Shown here in pieces: positions 10,531 through 21,261 of a stretch of DNA of 64,000 nt. A program made the translations under genes and the position numbers. This DNA is from Pleurodeles waltl. Lineage: Eukaryota > Chordata > Amphibia > Caudata > Salamandridae. Where the stretch lies: the NCBI RefSeq assembly GCF_031143425.1, contig NC_090440.1, positions 338,275,844 through 338,339,843 on the forward strand, in the 5' to 3' direction. The notes below the pieces were generated by a model. It made no database searches. It had not been told where the DNA came from and worked only from the letters and a program-made list of their open reading frames with translations. Numbering within the stretch: the stretch's first letter is position 1; every line of letters begins with the position of its first letter.

Positions 10531-12719
10531 TGTTAGAAATTGAGTCTTTGGTTGACAGTCAGGTTACCCCCTGTTCAAGCAAGGACCCTCACTCTAGTCA
10601 GGGTAAAAGAGAATTACCCTCAACTAACCCCTGCTTACCCCCTTGGTAGCTTGGCAGAGTATTTGTACCAACACACACAGTAACTTAATGAAAACACTAC
10701 AAAATGACACAACACAGGTTTAGAAAAATAGGAAATATTTATCTAAACAAAACAAAACAAGACCAAAACAACACAAATACACAAGTCAAGTTATCAATTA
10801 AAAATCAAAAGAGTCTTTAAGTAGTTTCAAACACACACTAACACTGATAGCGTGAAAATGTACCTTGGGTGTGTCAAAAGTAACCCCGCATGGACGAGTG
10901 CACATCAGAAAGAGCTTGCGATGAGTTGATTCAAATCATTAATGGGACCTTGCGTTGTATCTCCTTTCGCCGGGTCAGGGCGTGTCGTTTCTTCTCTCCT
11001 GCAGGAGAGCGATGTGTCGATCCGGTCAGCACTCCGGGCAGGTCTTGCATTGTTTGTACAGGCCCAGTGGTACTTGAGTCAGAAATCCAGCCCCACGATG
11101 ATCCGAAAACAAGGCAGCGCGGGTTGCGATCTCCCAGCCTCCGTCAGCGATGCTGTGCATCGTTTCTCCTGCTCCGTGTGTCGATTCTTCGGTCGCGTTT
11201 CCGGCGAGCGTTGATTTTCAGCTGTGGAGCCAGCTGCACGTTGTTTCTTCAGCCGCAGATCGAAGTCACGTCGATCTTTTCCCTGCATGGTGCTCTGTGC
11301 GTGGATTTACTTTTCTTTAGGCTGCCAGCTTCTCCTTTCAGGGTCCCAGGAACTGGATGGGCACCATTGGGTAGAGTAGGAGTCTCTCCAGAGACTCCAG
11401 GTGCTGGCAGAGAGAAGTCTTTGCTGTCCCTGAGACTTCAAACAACAGGAGGCTAGCTCTAAATCAAGCCCTTGGAGAGTTCTTCTCAAGATGGAAGGCA
11501 CACAAAGTCCAGTCTTTGCGCTCTTACTCTGGCAGAAGCAGCAACTGCAGGATAGCTCCACAAGGCACAGTCACAGGCAGGGCAGCTCTTCTTCCTCGGC
11601 TCTTCAGCTCTTCTTCAGGCACAGTTTCCTCTTTGTTTCCAGAAGGGTTTCTAAAGTCTGTGATTTGGGTGCCCTTCTTATACCCAATTTCTCATTTGAA
11701 GTAGGCCTACTTCAAAGCAAAGTCTCTTGTGAATGTGAAATCCTGCCTTGCCCAGGCCAGGACCCAGACACTCACCAGGGGGTTGGAGACTGCATTGTGT
11801 GAGGGCAGGCGCAGCCCTTTCAGGTATGAGTGACCACTTCTACCCTCCCTCCTAGCACAGATGGCTCACCAGGATATGCAGGCTACACCCCAGCTCCCTT
11901 TGTGTCACTGTCTAGTGTGAGGTGCAACCATCCCAACTGTCAAACTGACCCAGACATGGAATCCACAAACAGGCAGAGTGACAGAAATGGTATAAGCAAG
12001 AAAATGCTCACTTTCTAAAAGTGGCATTTTCAAACACACAATCTTAAAATCAACTTTAATAAAAGATGTATTTTTAAATTGTGAGCTCAGCTACCCCAAA
12101 CTCCAAATGTCCATCCAATCCCAAAGGGAATCTACACTTAAATCAGTTTTAAAGGTAGCCGCCATGTTAACCTACGAGAGGGACAGGCCTTGCAACAGTG
12201 AAAAACTAATTTAGCAATATTTCACTGTCAGGACATATAAAACAAATTACTCTATGTCCTATCTTAACCATACACTGCACCCTGCCCTTGGGGCTACATA
12301 GGGCCTACCTTAGGGGTGTCTGATATGTAAGAAAAGGGAAGGTTTAGGCCTAAGTCGAATTTACAGTTAAAACTGCACACATAGGCACTTCAGTGGCAGG
12401 TCTGTGACATGATTACAGAGCTACTTATGTGGGTGGCACAACCAGTGCTGCAGGCCCACTAGTAGCATTTGATTTACAGGCCCTGGCACCTCTAGTGCAC
12501 TTTCCTCGGGACTTACTAGTAAACCAAAATATGCCAATCATGGGTAAGCCAATTACATGCACATTTTGTAAAGGAGCACTTGTACTTTAGCACTGGTTAG
12601 CAGTGGTACAGTGCCAGAGTAACACAAACAGCAAAATCAGAGTCCAGCACACATAAACAACCTAGGGAACAGGGGCCAAAAAGTTAAGGGAGACCACGCC
12701 AAGGATGAAAAGTCTAACA
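10531..12719 (+). mobile_element. Solo LTR B of the TGTTAGA family with perfect TSD
   Basis: It starts TGTTAGAAATTGAG, ends AAAGTCTAACA, and is flanked by TTTCA at 10526-10530 and 12720-12724, a perfect 5-bp target duplication. The length is 2189 bp. The 5' part (TCTAGTCAGGGTAA, CCCTTGGTAGCTTGGCA) matches C, and the 3' part (TGGCACAACCAGTGCTGCAGGCCCACTAGTAG-like) matches A and C. No internal retroelement sequence remains, as expected after LTR-LTR recombination. Confidence 0.8.
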
Positions 12720-12743
12720 TTTCATTTATTTGTATGCAATTTT
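12658..12743 (+). repeat. Left arm of an 86-bp inverted duplication of the LTR B junction
   Basis: This arm covers the last 62 bases of LTR B, the TTTCA target duplication and about 19 bases of flanking DNA. Its reverse complement recurs at 13560-13645 with one mismatch. Because LTR and flank are copied together, the duplication arose after LTR B inserted. Confidence 0.8.
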
Positions 12744-13420
12744 AGATAGTGAGGACATGGCCTGAAGGCATCAGAGTGCTTTACAACACACAAAATACAG
12801 ACTTACATTGGCTTACATTGATAATAACTGAACTCAAACTGAGACAGTTACAATAGGGTGGAAGACATGAACAGCTGAACAAAGCAGATCAAGATGCATT
12901 GGAGAAATTAAATAAGTCTGGTTGAGGGCAAATTACCCAAATAGGATGAGCTTGAGGTCCTTTCTGAAGGTTGCTAGGCAGGTGGTTTGACAAAGTGAGG
13001 AAGGCAGAGTTTTCCAGATTCTAGTGGCACTGCCAGAGGACTGATTCATGTATTGTTCTTGCCTGAAAGTGGGGGGTTCCAGGAGCAAGGATTGGGATTT
13101 TTTTTTTTTTAATACTTTTCCTGTGGTGATGAACCAACTGGCATGCAGGATGACCCCTAGGATATTAGGCCATAATTTTATTTTCACTTTTGAGGGGAAG
13201 GGTAATCTTTCTTACTTGGGGGTGTGATTGCACCCTCTAGGGGAAAACAACCATTCAGCAAAAAAATTGCTCACGAGGATGACCCCTAAAAACTTTAAGA
13301 TGAGTTCCATTTTGTGTACCCCAGGGAGCTGAGATGAAATGCAGTTGCTCCAAAGATCAGCCCATATGCCAGAAGGGCTGACACTCAAAAATATGAACAC
13401 CATTTTAAACATACATATGA
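12725..13420 (-). pseudogene. L2-like non-LTR LINE, 3' fragment
   Basis: The minus strand at 13187-12933 encodes SGSATRIWKTLPSSLCQTT, then LATFRKDLKLILFG. This 'R-W-SLP..L...S...FK..LK..LF' pattern is the usual C-terminus of L2/CR1-type reverse transcriptase polyproteins. A shorter frame at 13412-13212 lies upstream. The 3' end runs into a simple AAATAAATG-type tail next to the LTR B target. It is truncated at the 5' side and shifted in frame. Confidence 0.6.
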
Positions 13421-13559
13421 AACATTATGGCCCTCACTGGAGTGGCCCATATAACAGAGGGTTTGACCACCCAAAAACACTAGAACTTTCTGAAATCTAC
13501 TGGTATTTCTGCTCATGGATTGCAGTATGTCGGTGATCCGCAAACGGGAATTTGCTTAC

Positions 13560-13645
13560 AAAATTGCATACAAATAAATGAAATGTTAGACTTTTCATCC
13601 TTGGCGTGGTCTCCCTTAACTTTTTGGCCCTTGTTCCCTAGGTTG
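13560..13645 (-). repeat. Right arm of the LTR B junction inverted duplication
   Basis: Reverse complement of 12658-12743 with a single C/T difference. It starts with LINE tail sequence (AAATTGCATACAAATAAATG) and continues into the reversed LTR end TGTTAGACTTTTCATCC. The sequence after 13645 no longer matches. The spacer between arms is 816 bp. Confidence 0.8.
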
Positions 13646-15286
13646 ATAAAGGCATTGCTGGAAAGGGAAGATTCTTTGCTTTCCAATGGTGCCTCTCTCA
13701 AAAGTGGAGAGGCATTTTGCGGCCTGAAAACTCACCAGATACGCAAGAGAGCACTCACCTGATCCTTGCTCAATGCTCCGGTAAGTGTGCCTCTAACTGC
13801 GCTGTTGCCACAGATGAGAGCAGGGAGTGTCCCTTGGTCTTGGCAAAAGGAATTCACCAGTGCCAAAACTGGAGGTTCTGTTTCAGTCCTCCCTAGTGTC
13901 AGCCATCGTCAACTCCTTCACTAAATGGCTTAAAAAATGTGCAGCTTTTGGTAGCATTTGTTTGAAGAAAACAACAATACATCAGGCAATTCATTTACAA
14001 AGCTATATTAACATTTGCACCACAATTAAACATAACAAGGTACAACATAATGAAAGAGTCAAAAGAATGTAACAGCGCAACAACAATAAAACACAATATC
14101 ACATTGCAAAACCGCAGCACAAAAACACAGAAGCACAAACAACACACAAACACAGAACAACCACAAAAATGCCACACCACAAATATGCACAAACATTCTT
14201 GTTACACATTGCAACCTGTAGAGTCTTGCTTTCATAATATGGTGATAAATGTTGGGTGCATCATGCACACCATTATCATACCAGCCAAGGAAATGCAATA
14301 GAAGGAATTAGTATAGAAAGTATAGCTACCAGTCTAAAAATGCAAAGCTCTCAGAGATCTACATTTGTTTTAGGAGAGTTTTAAATATATAATAACCTAA
14401 TTAGTCAGTGCAATGTATTGACTCTCAACTGGCTCTGAACTTCGCACTCCTATCCACCCCGCCTCAAATCAGCATCAGCAGTAGTTTGTATGGGTTAAAC
14501 TTTTATGATTTTCCTAACATTTAACAGCACTAATAAGGAGCCATAAGGCCAGCCAAAGAGGATCTGCTAAAAGAATTTGCCTAAATTTAAGTTAGTACCT
14601 CTCAGTTCATAAGAAGAAAAAGAGTTTTTAAAATTAGGCATATAAATCCATGAAGAACAAGCGTTGATTTTTTTTTTTTTTTCATTATTGCCATCAGTCA
14701 ATAGAGGCACATTAGCATATAGAGTGTGCTATTTCTTCAAAACAAATGAAAACGCAATATGAGAATATTGAATTTTGTTTCATTTTATGAAACCAAAAAT
14801 GTAAATATGTGCTATATTGCAAATATATTTTTTAGTACCTTTTGGCTCAGCAAAAGCGCCTTTGGACCATTTTCTATTTTGCATAAACAAAGACTTATTA
14901 CATTCAGTTGGAAGCTGGTAAAACGAAAACAAACTGGCTGTGCGTTACTATTTATTTAAGCAGCCTTCAGTAGCTCTGCATCTTGTATTTTGTTTCAAGT
15001 AGATCATGCTGAAAACAATGATTATTTATACCATCTTTCAGAAAACTTTTTTTTAATGGATTTTGACTGTAGCAGAATTTAATAAGAAGTCCTGAAAGGG
15101 AAGTAGATTTTAGAGAAAAACACTTACATTTGCAAAATACTTGCAGGTATGTGGTAGAATATTCGTTTAAAGCCCTCATTCCTGTGCCCCGTGTAGGTAA
15201 ACTGTGTAAGTTGATGGGTGTGAATACCTTTTATACTTTTAATAGTATTTATCCATAACAAAATGGTCTGGAGGGTTTAAGACAAA
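13646..15286. other. Unassigned AT-rich DNA with an A/C-rich tract
   Basis: No gene family was recognised. 14025-14200 is A/C-rich low-complexity DNA (runs of CAACAA, AACACA), open on both strands for that reason. T and A homopolymers occur at 14665 and 15048. Confidence 0.4.
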
Positions 15287-15614
15287 AGCCCTCATTACAA
15301 CCCTGGCGATCAGTGATAAAGCAGCGGTTATACTGCCAACAGGCCGGCGGTAAAAAAAATTGAATTATGACCACGGCGGAACCCGCCAACACAGACAGCC
15401 ACTTTAACACACCGACCGCCACGGCGGTAGCTACAAGCACTGTGGCGAAAACCACCAACAGCCAGGTGGAAGAAAAGGTTCCGCCCACTGTATTACGAGA
15501 CACCAATCTGCCACATTTTCCTGGGCGGTACAAACGCCATCAAAAGCACGGCGGAAACAGTACACAGAAGGGAAACAACTCACCTCTGGACACCCAGGGA
15601 ACAACCACGATGCC

Positions 15615-15697
15615 ATGGAGCCCGAACTACAGGTGTTAACCATGCTGGTCTACATCCTCCTACTCCAGGAATACCAACGTCGATGAAGATGACCATG
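15615..15697 (+). pseudogene. Proposed transposase exon 1, H2, with stops
   Basis: 83 nt, same position and length as in H1 and H3: ATG GAG CCC GAA ..., ending CCATG|GTGAGT. The hydrophobic core and QEYQR are visible, but two TGA codons lie in the Arg-rich end. Spliced to the exon at 20262, which begins with A, it would also create TGA, so this subfamily either decayed or started at the exon-2 ATG (20278). Confidence 0.55.
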
Positions 15698-16149
15698 GTG
15701 AGTACTGCCCCTATCACACAGGGGAGGGGGCAGGAAAAAGAGAGTGACACACACACGCAACATGCAACACCCCCACCCCCAACACCAAACACACAAACAG
15801 ATGCAGTAACATTACATATCCACCCCGTACCCCTCAGGAATAATGCAAGGACAAAAGGAAGTGATTGAAGTGAATGTAATAAGATCAAAATCCTGAAAAA
15901 ACGTTCTCAAATTATAAACAGTATTTACAGATATACAAATGGAGTGACACTGCCCAGTCTATAATGTCCTTGGGCCACAGGGCCATATCACATAGGGCAA
16001 GGCCCCACTTGACTCCTGCCTCAATACGGAGAGAACACTGCAGGGGCATCAGCTCGTAAATACACAGGCACCTCAGGGGGAAGAGGAAGGGGGCACCTCA
16101 AACAGAAGATGGTACTACGCCACTGCTCCTGGAGGGGGCTACATGCCCA

Positions 16150-16680
16150 TTACTCTGTCCTGGGGAGTGCGAGGCCACAGTCTCTCTAGTGGGTGGTTTG
16201 CCCTCTGCTTGGTCCTGGGGAGTGCAAAGCCACAGTCTCTCTAGTGGGTGGTTTGCCATCTGCTTGGTCCTGGGAAGTGCAAAGCCACAGTCTCTCAAGT
16301 GGGTGGTTTGCCCACTGCTTGGTCCGGGGAGTGCAAGGCCACAGTATCTCAAGTGGGTGGTTTGCCCACTGCTTGGTCCTAGGCAGTGCAAAGTCACAGT
16401 CTCTCTACTGGGTGGTTTGCCCACGGTTGTTCCTGGGGAGTACAAAGCCACATTCTCTCAAGTGGGTGGTTTGCCCACTGCTTGGTCCTGGGGAGTGCAA
16501 GGCCACAGTCTCTCAAGTGGGTGGTTTGCCCAAAGCTAGGTCCCGGGAAGTGCAAGGCCACAGTCTCTCAAGTGGGTGGTTTGCCCACTGCTTGGCCCTG
16601 GGGAAAACAAGGCCAGAGTCTCTCAAGTGGGTGGTTTGCCGACTGCTTGGTCCTGGCGAGTGCAAGGCCACAGTCTTTCA
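16150..16680 (+). repeat. 55-bp minisatellite of H2, about 10 copies
   Basis: GGGTGGTTTGCC recurs every 54-55 bp (16191, 16246, 16301, 16355, 16410 and on to about 16630), each copy with CCTGGGGAGTGCAAGGCCAC and CAGTCTCTCAAGT. It corresponds to the 64-bp array of H1 and H3, with about 9 bp fewer per unit. It has the most units of the three copies. Confidence 0.9.
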
Positions 16681-17030
16681 AATGGATGGCTTCTTCCACT
16701 GGTTCTGGAACGGGCTTTGTGCCCAGTGTGCTTCATCCTGGCAAGGATGGGGTCAGTGGATGGCTTCTTCCTCTGGTTCTGGAGGGGATCTGTGCCCAGT
16801 GTGCTTCATCCTGGCAAGGATGGGGTGAGTGGATGGCCTATTCCACTGGTTCTGGAGGAGGATCTGTGCCCAGCGTGATTCAGCCTGGCAAAGAGGGGGT
16901 GAGTGGATGGCTTCTTCCACTGGTTCTGGAGGGGGATCTGTGCCCAACGTGCTTCATCCTGGCAAGGAGCGGGTAAGTGGATGCCTTCTTCCTCTGGTTC
17001 TGGAGGGGGATCTGTCCCCAGTGATGCAGA
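16676..17030 (+). repeat. 74-bp minisatellite of H2, about 5 copies
   Basis: GGATGGCTTCTTCC recurs at 16684, 16758, 16831, 16905 and near 16979, a spacing of 73-74 bp, each copy with TGGTTCTGGAGGGG and GTGCTTCATCCTGGCAAGG. H1 (2 copies) and H3 (4 copies) have the same unit. Confidence 0.9.
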
Positions 17031-17099
17031 TCTCACCTGGGCATCAGACCCACGAGATTTGTAGTGGGCAGGATGCATGACACTCCATGGAGGCAGGAC

Positions 17100-19814
17100 T
17101 ACAGTCCATCCGCCGGCGGCAACTGCTGCACAGTGGTGGCAGTGCTGGTGCTGGTGGCGCTGCTATCAGTGGTTGGGAGATGCCAGCCCTTCCCGAGCAG
17201 CCTAGGACAGCTGCCCACTGGGGCTTCTGCTGCTGTCAGTGACGCTGGTGGCGGTGCTGGTGGTGGTGCTGGTGGCGGTGCTGTCAGTGGTGGGGAAAGG
17301 CTCCAGCCCTTCCCCTGCCTCCTCAGATGGCTGAAGTGCCATGGTTGGTGTTGTGGGCTCAGATTCTGCTCCAGCACCAGGCCTACTATCCTTCCTGCCT
17401 GCAGTGGCCAGCCCTTTTTCCATGCCCTTGGCAGCTGGTGTTCCCTTCTTGCCCTTGACAGCTGGTGGTGCCTCCTTGCCCTTGGTAGCTGGTGGTCCTT
17501 TCTTGCCCTTGGCAGCTGGTGCAGGCACACAGGCAGTGCTGACGGGTGTCTCCTTGGAGCCTCTCACACCTGCCGTAGCTGCAGAAACGACAGTGGCCGT
17601 GGACTGGGTAGCTGAGGTGCTGGGCTGGGTTCTGCCCTCCCTGGCCCGAAGTGAAGGATGGGGGAGAGGCAGGGAATAGGTCAAGGGTGGAGAGGAAAAG
17701 CTTCTTAGGGACACTGGGGTGGGAAGAGGGTGAAGGTTTGGGAGTGGAGGAAGAGGGAGTGGTGTTTGGAGGTGTCAGTCTGCTATGTTTGGGTACAGGT
17801 GCCTGGGCTGAATGCTGTTGTGAGGTGGATGGCTGTTGGGTGTCTGAGTGCTTGGGTTTGGGTACTTTGGGAGGAGGGGGCACAGACACAGTGGGAGAGG
17901 ACACAGGGGACGTGTTCATGGATATGGGGGTGGTGACTGCCATTGAGGGGTGTGGACTGATAGGCGTGCTGGTGATGAAGGTAGTGGATGAGGATGTAGT
18001 GCATGCAGGTGTGAGTGGAGATGCTACTGGGAGGGAGGCGGAGGACGAGGAGGAGGGGGACACAGTAGAGGCAGTGGATGTTGGTATGTCTGATTCTGGA
18101 TGTTGTTTGTGTGAGTTCCCGTGGGATGAAGTGTGGTGCTTGTGTTTGCCATCTCCACTTTTGTGTGTTGTCCTGGGTGCCTGCTCGTCTGCCTGTGTCT
18201 TTGGGATAGGTTGGGGTTGGGGGGAATGGGATTGAGTGGAGGAAGTTGGAGGTGGGAGGGTGGAAACAGGGACAATGGCTACCATCAGAGAGGAGACCAG
18301 AGCTTGGTTTGATCTATGTTGGGCTGCCAAGCCAGTGTGAATGCCCTCCAGAAATGCATTGGACTGTTGCATTTGGGCTGCCAGTCCTGTATGGCATTCA
18401 CAATGGTTGAATGCCCAACAGAGATGGATCGCAGGAGGTCAATAGCCTCCTCACTCAGGGTAGCAGGGCTAACTGGGGCAGGGCCTGAGGTGCCTGGGCG
18501 AAGGAGATGCCCACCCTCCTGGGTGTGCGGGCACGGGAAACTCGCTGAGGGGCTGCTGGGAGAGCGGTGCTGATACGGGGGTGGCGGCTGTACCTGTAGC
18601 TGGGGTGGGCACAGAGATGTCCGCCACCACCAGGGAGCTTACATCGGAGGAGGAATCCGTGTCCAAACTGTCCCCTGCAGTCTTTGCTGTGGTGCTCCCC
18701 TCCCCATCCGTCCCACAGGTGCCCTCACCATCAGTGGATTTGGCCTCCTGGGTCTTGTGGGATGCAGCTCCCTCCGTTGCCAGTGACTCTGCTCCTCCGC
18801 CAGATGATGCTAATGCACATAAGGACAGGGTGACAAAACTAAAAGGGGGGAGACAAAGGATACACTTGGTCAATGGTGGCAACAACACCACCGTTGGCGT
18901 ACACAACACACTCACACACAGGGAACAGCCCTATGCATTAGGCAATGCACTACCAGTCACAATGCTAGTCATCAGCCCATGGATAGGGTCAACTAATGCA
19001 AATTACAGTATACCTGAGACCCACAGACCCCTGCCCAGTAGTGGATGCCTACTAGCTTGGTTGGAGGACTTTCACATCAGAGTCCTTCACAATATAGGAC
19101 CTATTCTGCAATGCCAGGCCTGGCCTAGGGGCACCCACAGGGCCCACATCCCCCACCCATATACCACCCCACCAGGCATAAGTTGTAAATTAGGGCACTG
19201 TACTTACCCCCTTGTGGCTGCTGTGATGCCCCCAAGCGCCCATCTAGCTCCGGATAGGCCACCACCAGTATGCGGGCCATCAGGGGAGTCAGGGTTCGAC
19301 AGGCACCCCTTCCTCGTTGGGAGGCCATCCCGAGCTGGGCCTCCACCGTCTTCCGTGGCCAGCGTCTCAGGTCCTCCCACCGTTTCCGGCAGTGGGTGCT
19401 CCGCCTGCCATAGACCCCCTGGGTCTGCACATCCTTGGGGATGGCATGCCATATACCCTTCTTTTGATGGGCGCTGACCTGCAGGGAAATAGACACAGGG
19501 AAAGGTATTCGTCCGACTGTCCTTCCTGTTACACTCATGGACCACCATGCCCCTTCCCATCCCCATTAGAACAGACATGGCCCACCATACATGCTGCACG
19601 ATGCCCGGGGCCCAACCCCCCAACCCACCCCCCACATGAGGCCTTGACATGCAGCACTCCATGCACTCACGCCCCATGTTTCGTACTCACGGTATACTCA
19701 CCTGTTGTCTGGAGGCCCATAAATCAGTTGGTACTGGGGTAGGACCCCATCCACAAGTCACTCCAACTCCACCGAGGTGAAGGCAGGGGCCCTTTCCCCA
19801 GTAACACGAGGCAT
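17100..19814 (-). pseudogene. Second Myb/SANT-like gene of Harbinger (right gene), H2, broken
   Basis: Exon 1 (19814-19702) starts MPRVTGERAPAF; exon 2 (19478-19208, 271 nt) starts VSAHQKKGIWHAI, is open, and keeps the RSTHCRKRWEDLRRW core of the Myb/SANT-like fold; exon 3 starts at 18809 and joins in phase as ASSGGGAES. Exon 3 carries an acidic/Ser-rich stretch, the helical block (seen as QQSNAFLEGIHTG), a Ser/Thr/Pro linker and a Lys/Pro repeat tail (AAKGKKGPPATKGKE). Breaks: TGA in exon 1, a 1-nt loss at the exon-1 end, and frame changes in exon 3 near 18540 and 17650. The acceptor and donor sites are consensus. The protein is thought to be the DNA-binding partner of the transposase. Confidence 0.75.
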
Positions 19815-21261
19815 GGTCGGTTCCAGACTCAGGTCACAGCAGCACTTGCAGTGTAGGTCCTCTCCTGTTGAAGGTCAGGTAGCAAGTGAGTGCACAGATA
19901 TGAAATGGCAGTCACGTTCACGGCGGTGCATACCGTCACTGCTGGCATACATCACCATTGACCACAGGACCCCATAGGGCCCAATGATAACCAATGAGGA
20001 GTTGCACGGCGGGTCTCGACCACCTCCCACAACAGTGCACAATGTCAGTGGAATTACCTCATTTCCTCCTATCCCTTCATACAGGACAGGTGGACGCCAT
20101 TTCAGGGGGAGGTGCAAGCCATGGATCCAAACTGTGTCACAGTACACAAATGCACTATTTGGACATCTCCAACAAAATAATGTTACAATCACAATATGCA
20201 TTGAACTGTAGTGGTTGGAATGCAGAGATAATTATCAGCTGCTCACTCTTTTGTCCCATAGATTGCAACAGCTGCAGATGAATAGGAGATGGAGACATCC
20301 CCCCATGCACAGACCCCTGGTGGACTTGGCAACAACCGAGGACAGGCACATTATCCTCACCTATAGACTTGACAGGGCCACAATCACGGAGCAGTGTGCC
20401 AATTGGAGCCTGACCTAATATCTGCTATCCGTCACCCCACCGGGATCCCCCCTCTTGTGCAAGTCCTATCAGTGCCTAATTCCCTGTCAAGTGGCTCTTT
20501 CCAAGTGACAGTGGGCTTGGCTGCAGGAATGTCACAGACAATGTTCTCAATAGTGCTGACGATAGTGTTGTCTGCCCTGATCATACACGTGTGCAGCTAC
20601 ATCATTTTGTCCCAGGTGGAGGATTTGGCCACAGTGAAAGCTGACTTCTATGCAATGGGACATATCCTCAACATCATTGGAGCAAGAGATGGAACACATA
20701 TTGCATTTGTTCCCCGCTGGCGAAATGAACAGGTGTTCAGAAATCGAAAGAGTTTTCACTCCATAAATGACCAGATGGTGTTCCTGGTGGACTAGTACAT
20801 CTGCCATGTCAATGCTAAATATCCTGGGTCTGTGCATGATGCCTTTATACTTAGGAATAGCAGCATCCCAAATGTGATGTCCCAATTCCAGAGGCACATA
20901 GGCTAATAGGTGAGCCCTGGTTCCCACCCAGTGGATGTTGGTGTATGGGTATGGTGTGGGCCCTGAGGGTGGATGTGTGGCTAACAGTTGTCCCTCGATA
21001 TTTGCAGGTGACTCTGGTTACCCCAACCTCTCATGGCTACAGACCCCTGTGAGGCATGCCAGGACAAGGGCAAAGGAATGTTACAATGAGGCAAATGGGC
21101 GAACCAGAAGGATTATAGAGAGGACCTTCGGCCTCCTGAAGGCCAGGTTTCGTTGCATCCTTCTAACAGGTGGATCGCAGTGCTACTCACCCAAGAAGAT
21201 CTGCCAACCCATCTGCATCGTGGCATGCTGTATGTTGCACAACCTTACCTTGCGTCGCCAG
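19588..21261. repeat. First unit of a 1.67-kb tandem duplication in H2
   Basis: This unit holds right-gene exon 1 (minus) and transposase exons 2-3 (plus). It repeats directly at 21262-22923; matching points are 1674 bp apart at the left side, with small shifts where one copy has indels. By eye identity is roughly 95%. Both units begin ATACATGCTGCA. The junction at 21261/21262 joins transposase exon 3 to right-gene intron sequence, so unit 1 lacks the transposase C-terminus. Confidence 0.9.
20262..21260 (+). pseudogene. HARBI1-like transposase, H2 copy a, broken and 3'-truncated
   Basis: Exon 2 is 20262-20909 (ATG at 20278, MNRRWRHPPM); exon 3 starts at 21008. The first Asp is in IGARDGTH, the second in GSVHDAF, and the Glu in [12 protein letters not shown]. 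Breaks: a 1-bp deletion near 20398 (GTGTGCCAATT against GTGTGCCCAATT in copy b), a TAG at 20793-20795 in place of Gln, and a 4-bp loss near 20898. The end of exon 3 is cut off by the duplication junction after LRRQ. The TAG is shared with copy b, so it existed before the duplication. Confidence 0.85.

Noticed and set aside
10890..11456. A 188-codon plus frame inside LTR B
   Set aside because: No family motif, and LTRs A, C and D do not keep it open; taken as chance within the LTR.
13425..13550. Possible small Harbinger-like element (GGCCCTCACTGGAGTGGCCC)
   Set aside because: Only a weak resemblance to the TIR on one side and no partner end.
13998..14200. Possible CRISPR-like or satellite array in A/C-rich DNA
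   Set aside because: No constant repeat or spacer length; simple low-complexity CA/AAC sequence.
16193..16976. Three overlapping plus frames of 100-211 codons
   Set aside because: They read through 55- and 74-bp minisatellite units; unit length 55 is not a multiple of 3, so repeats change frame each unit.
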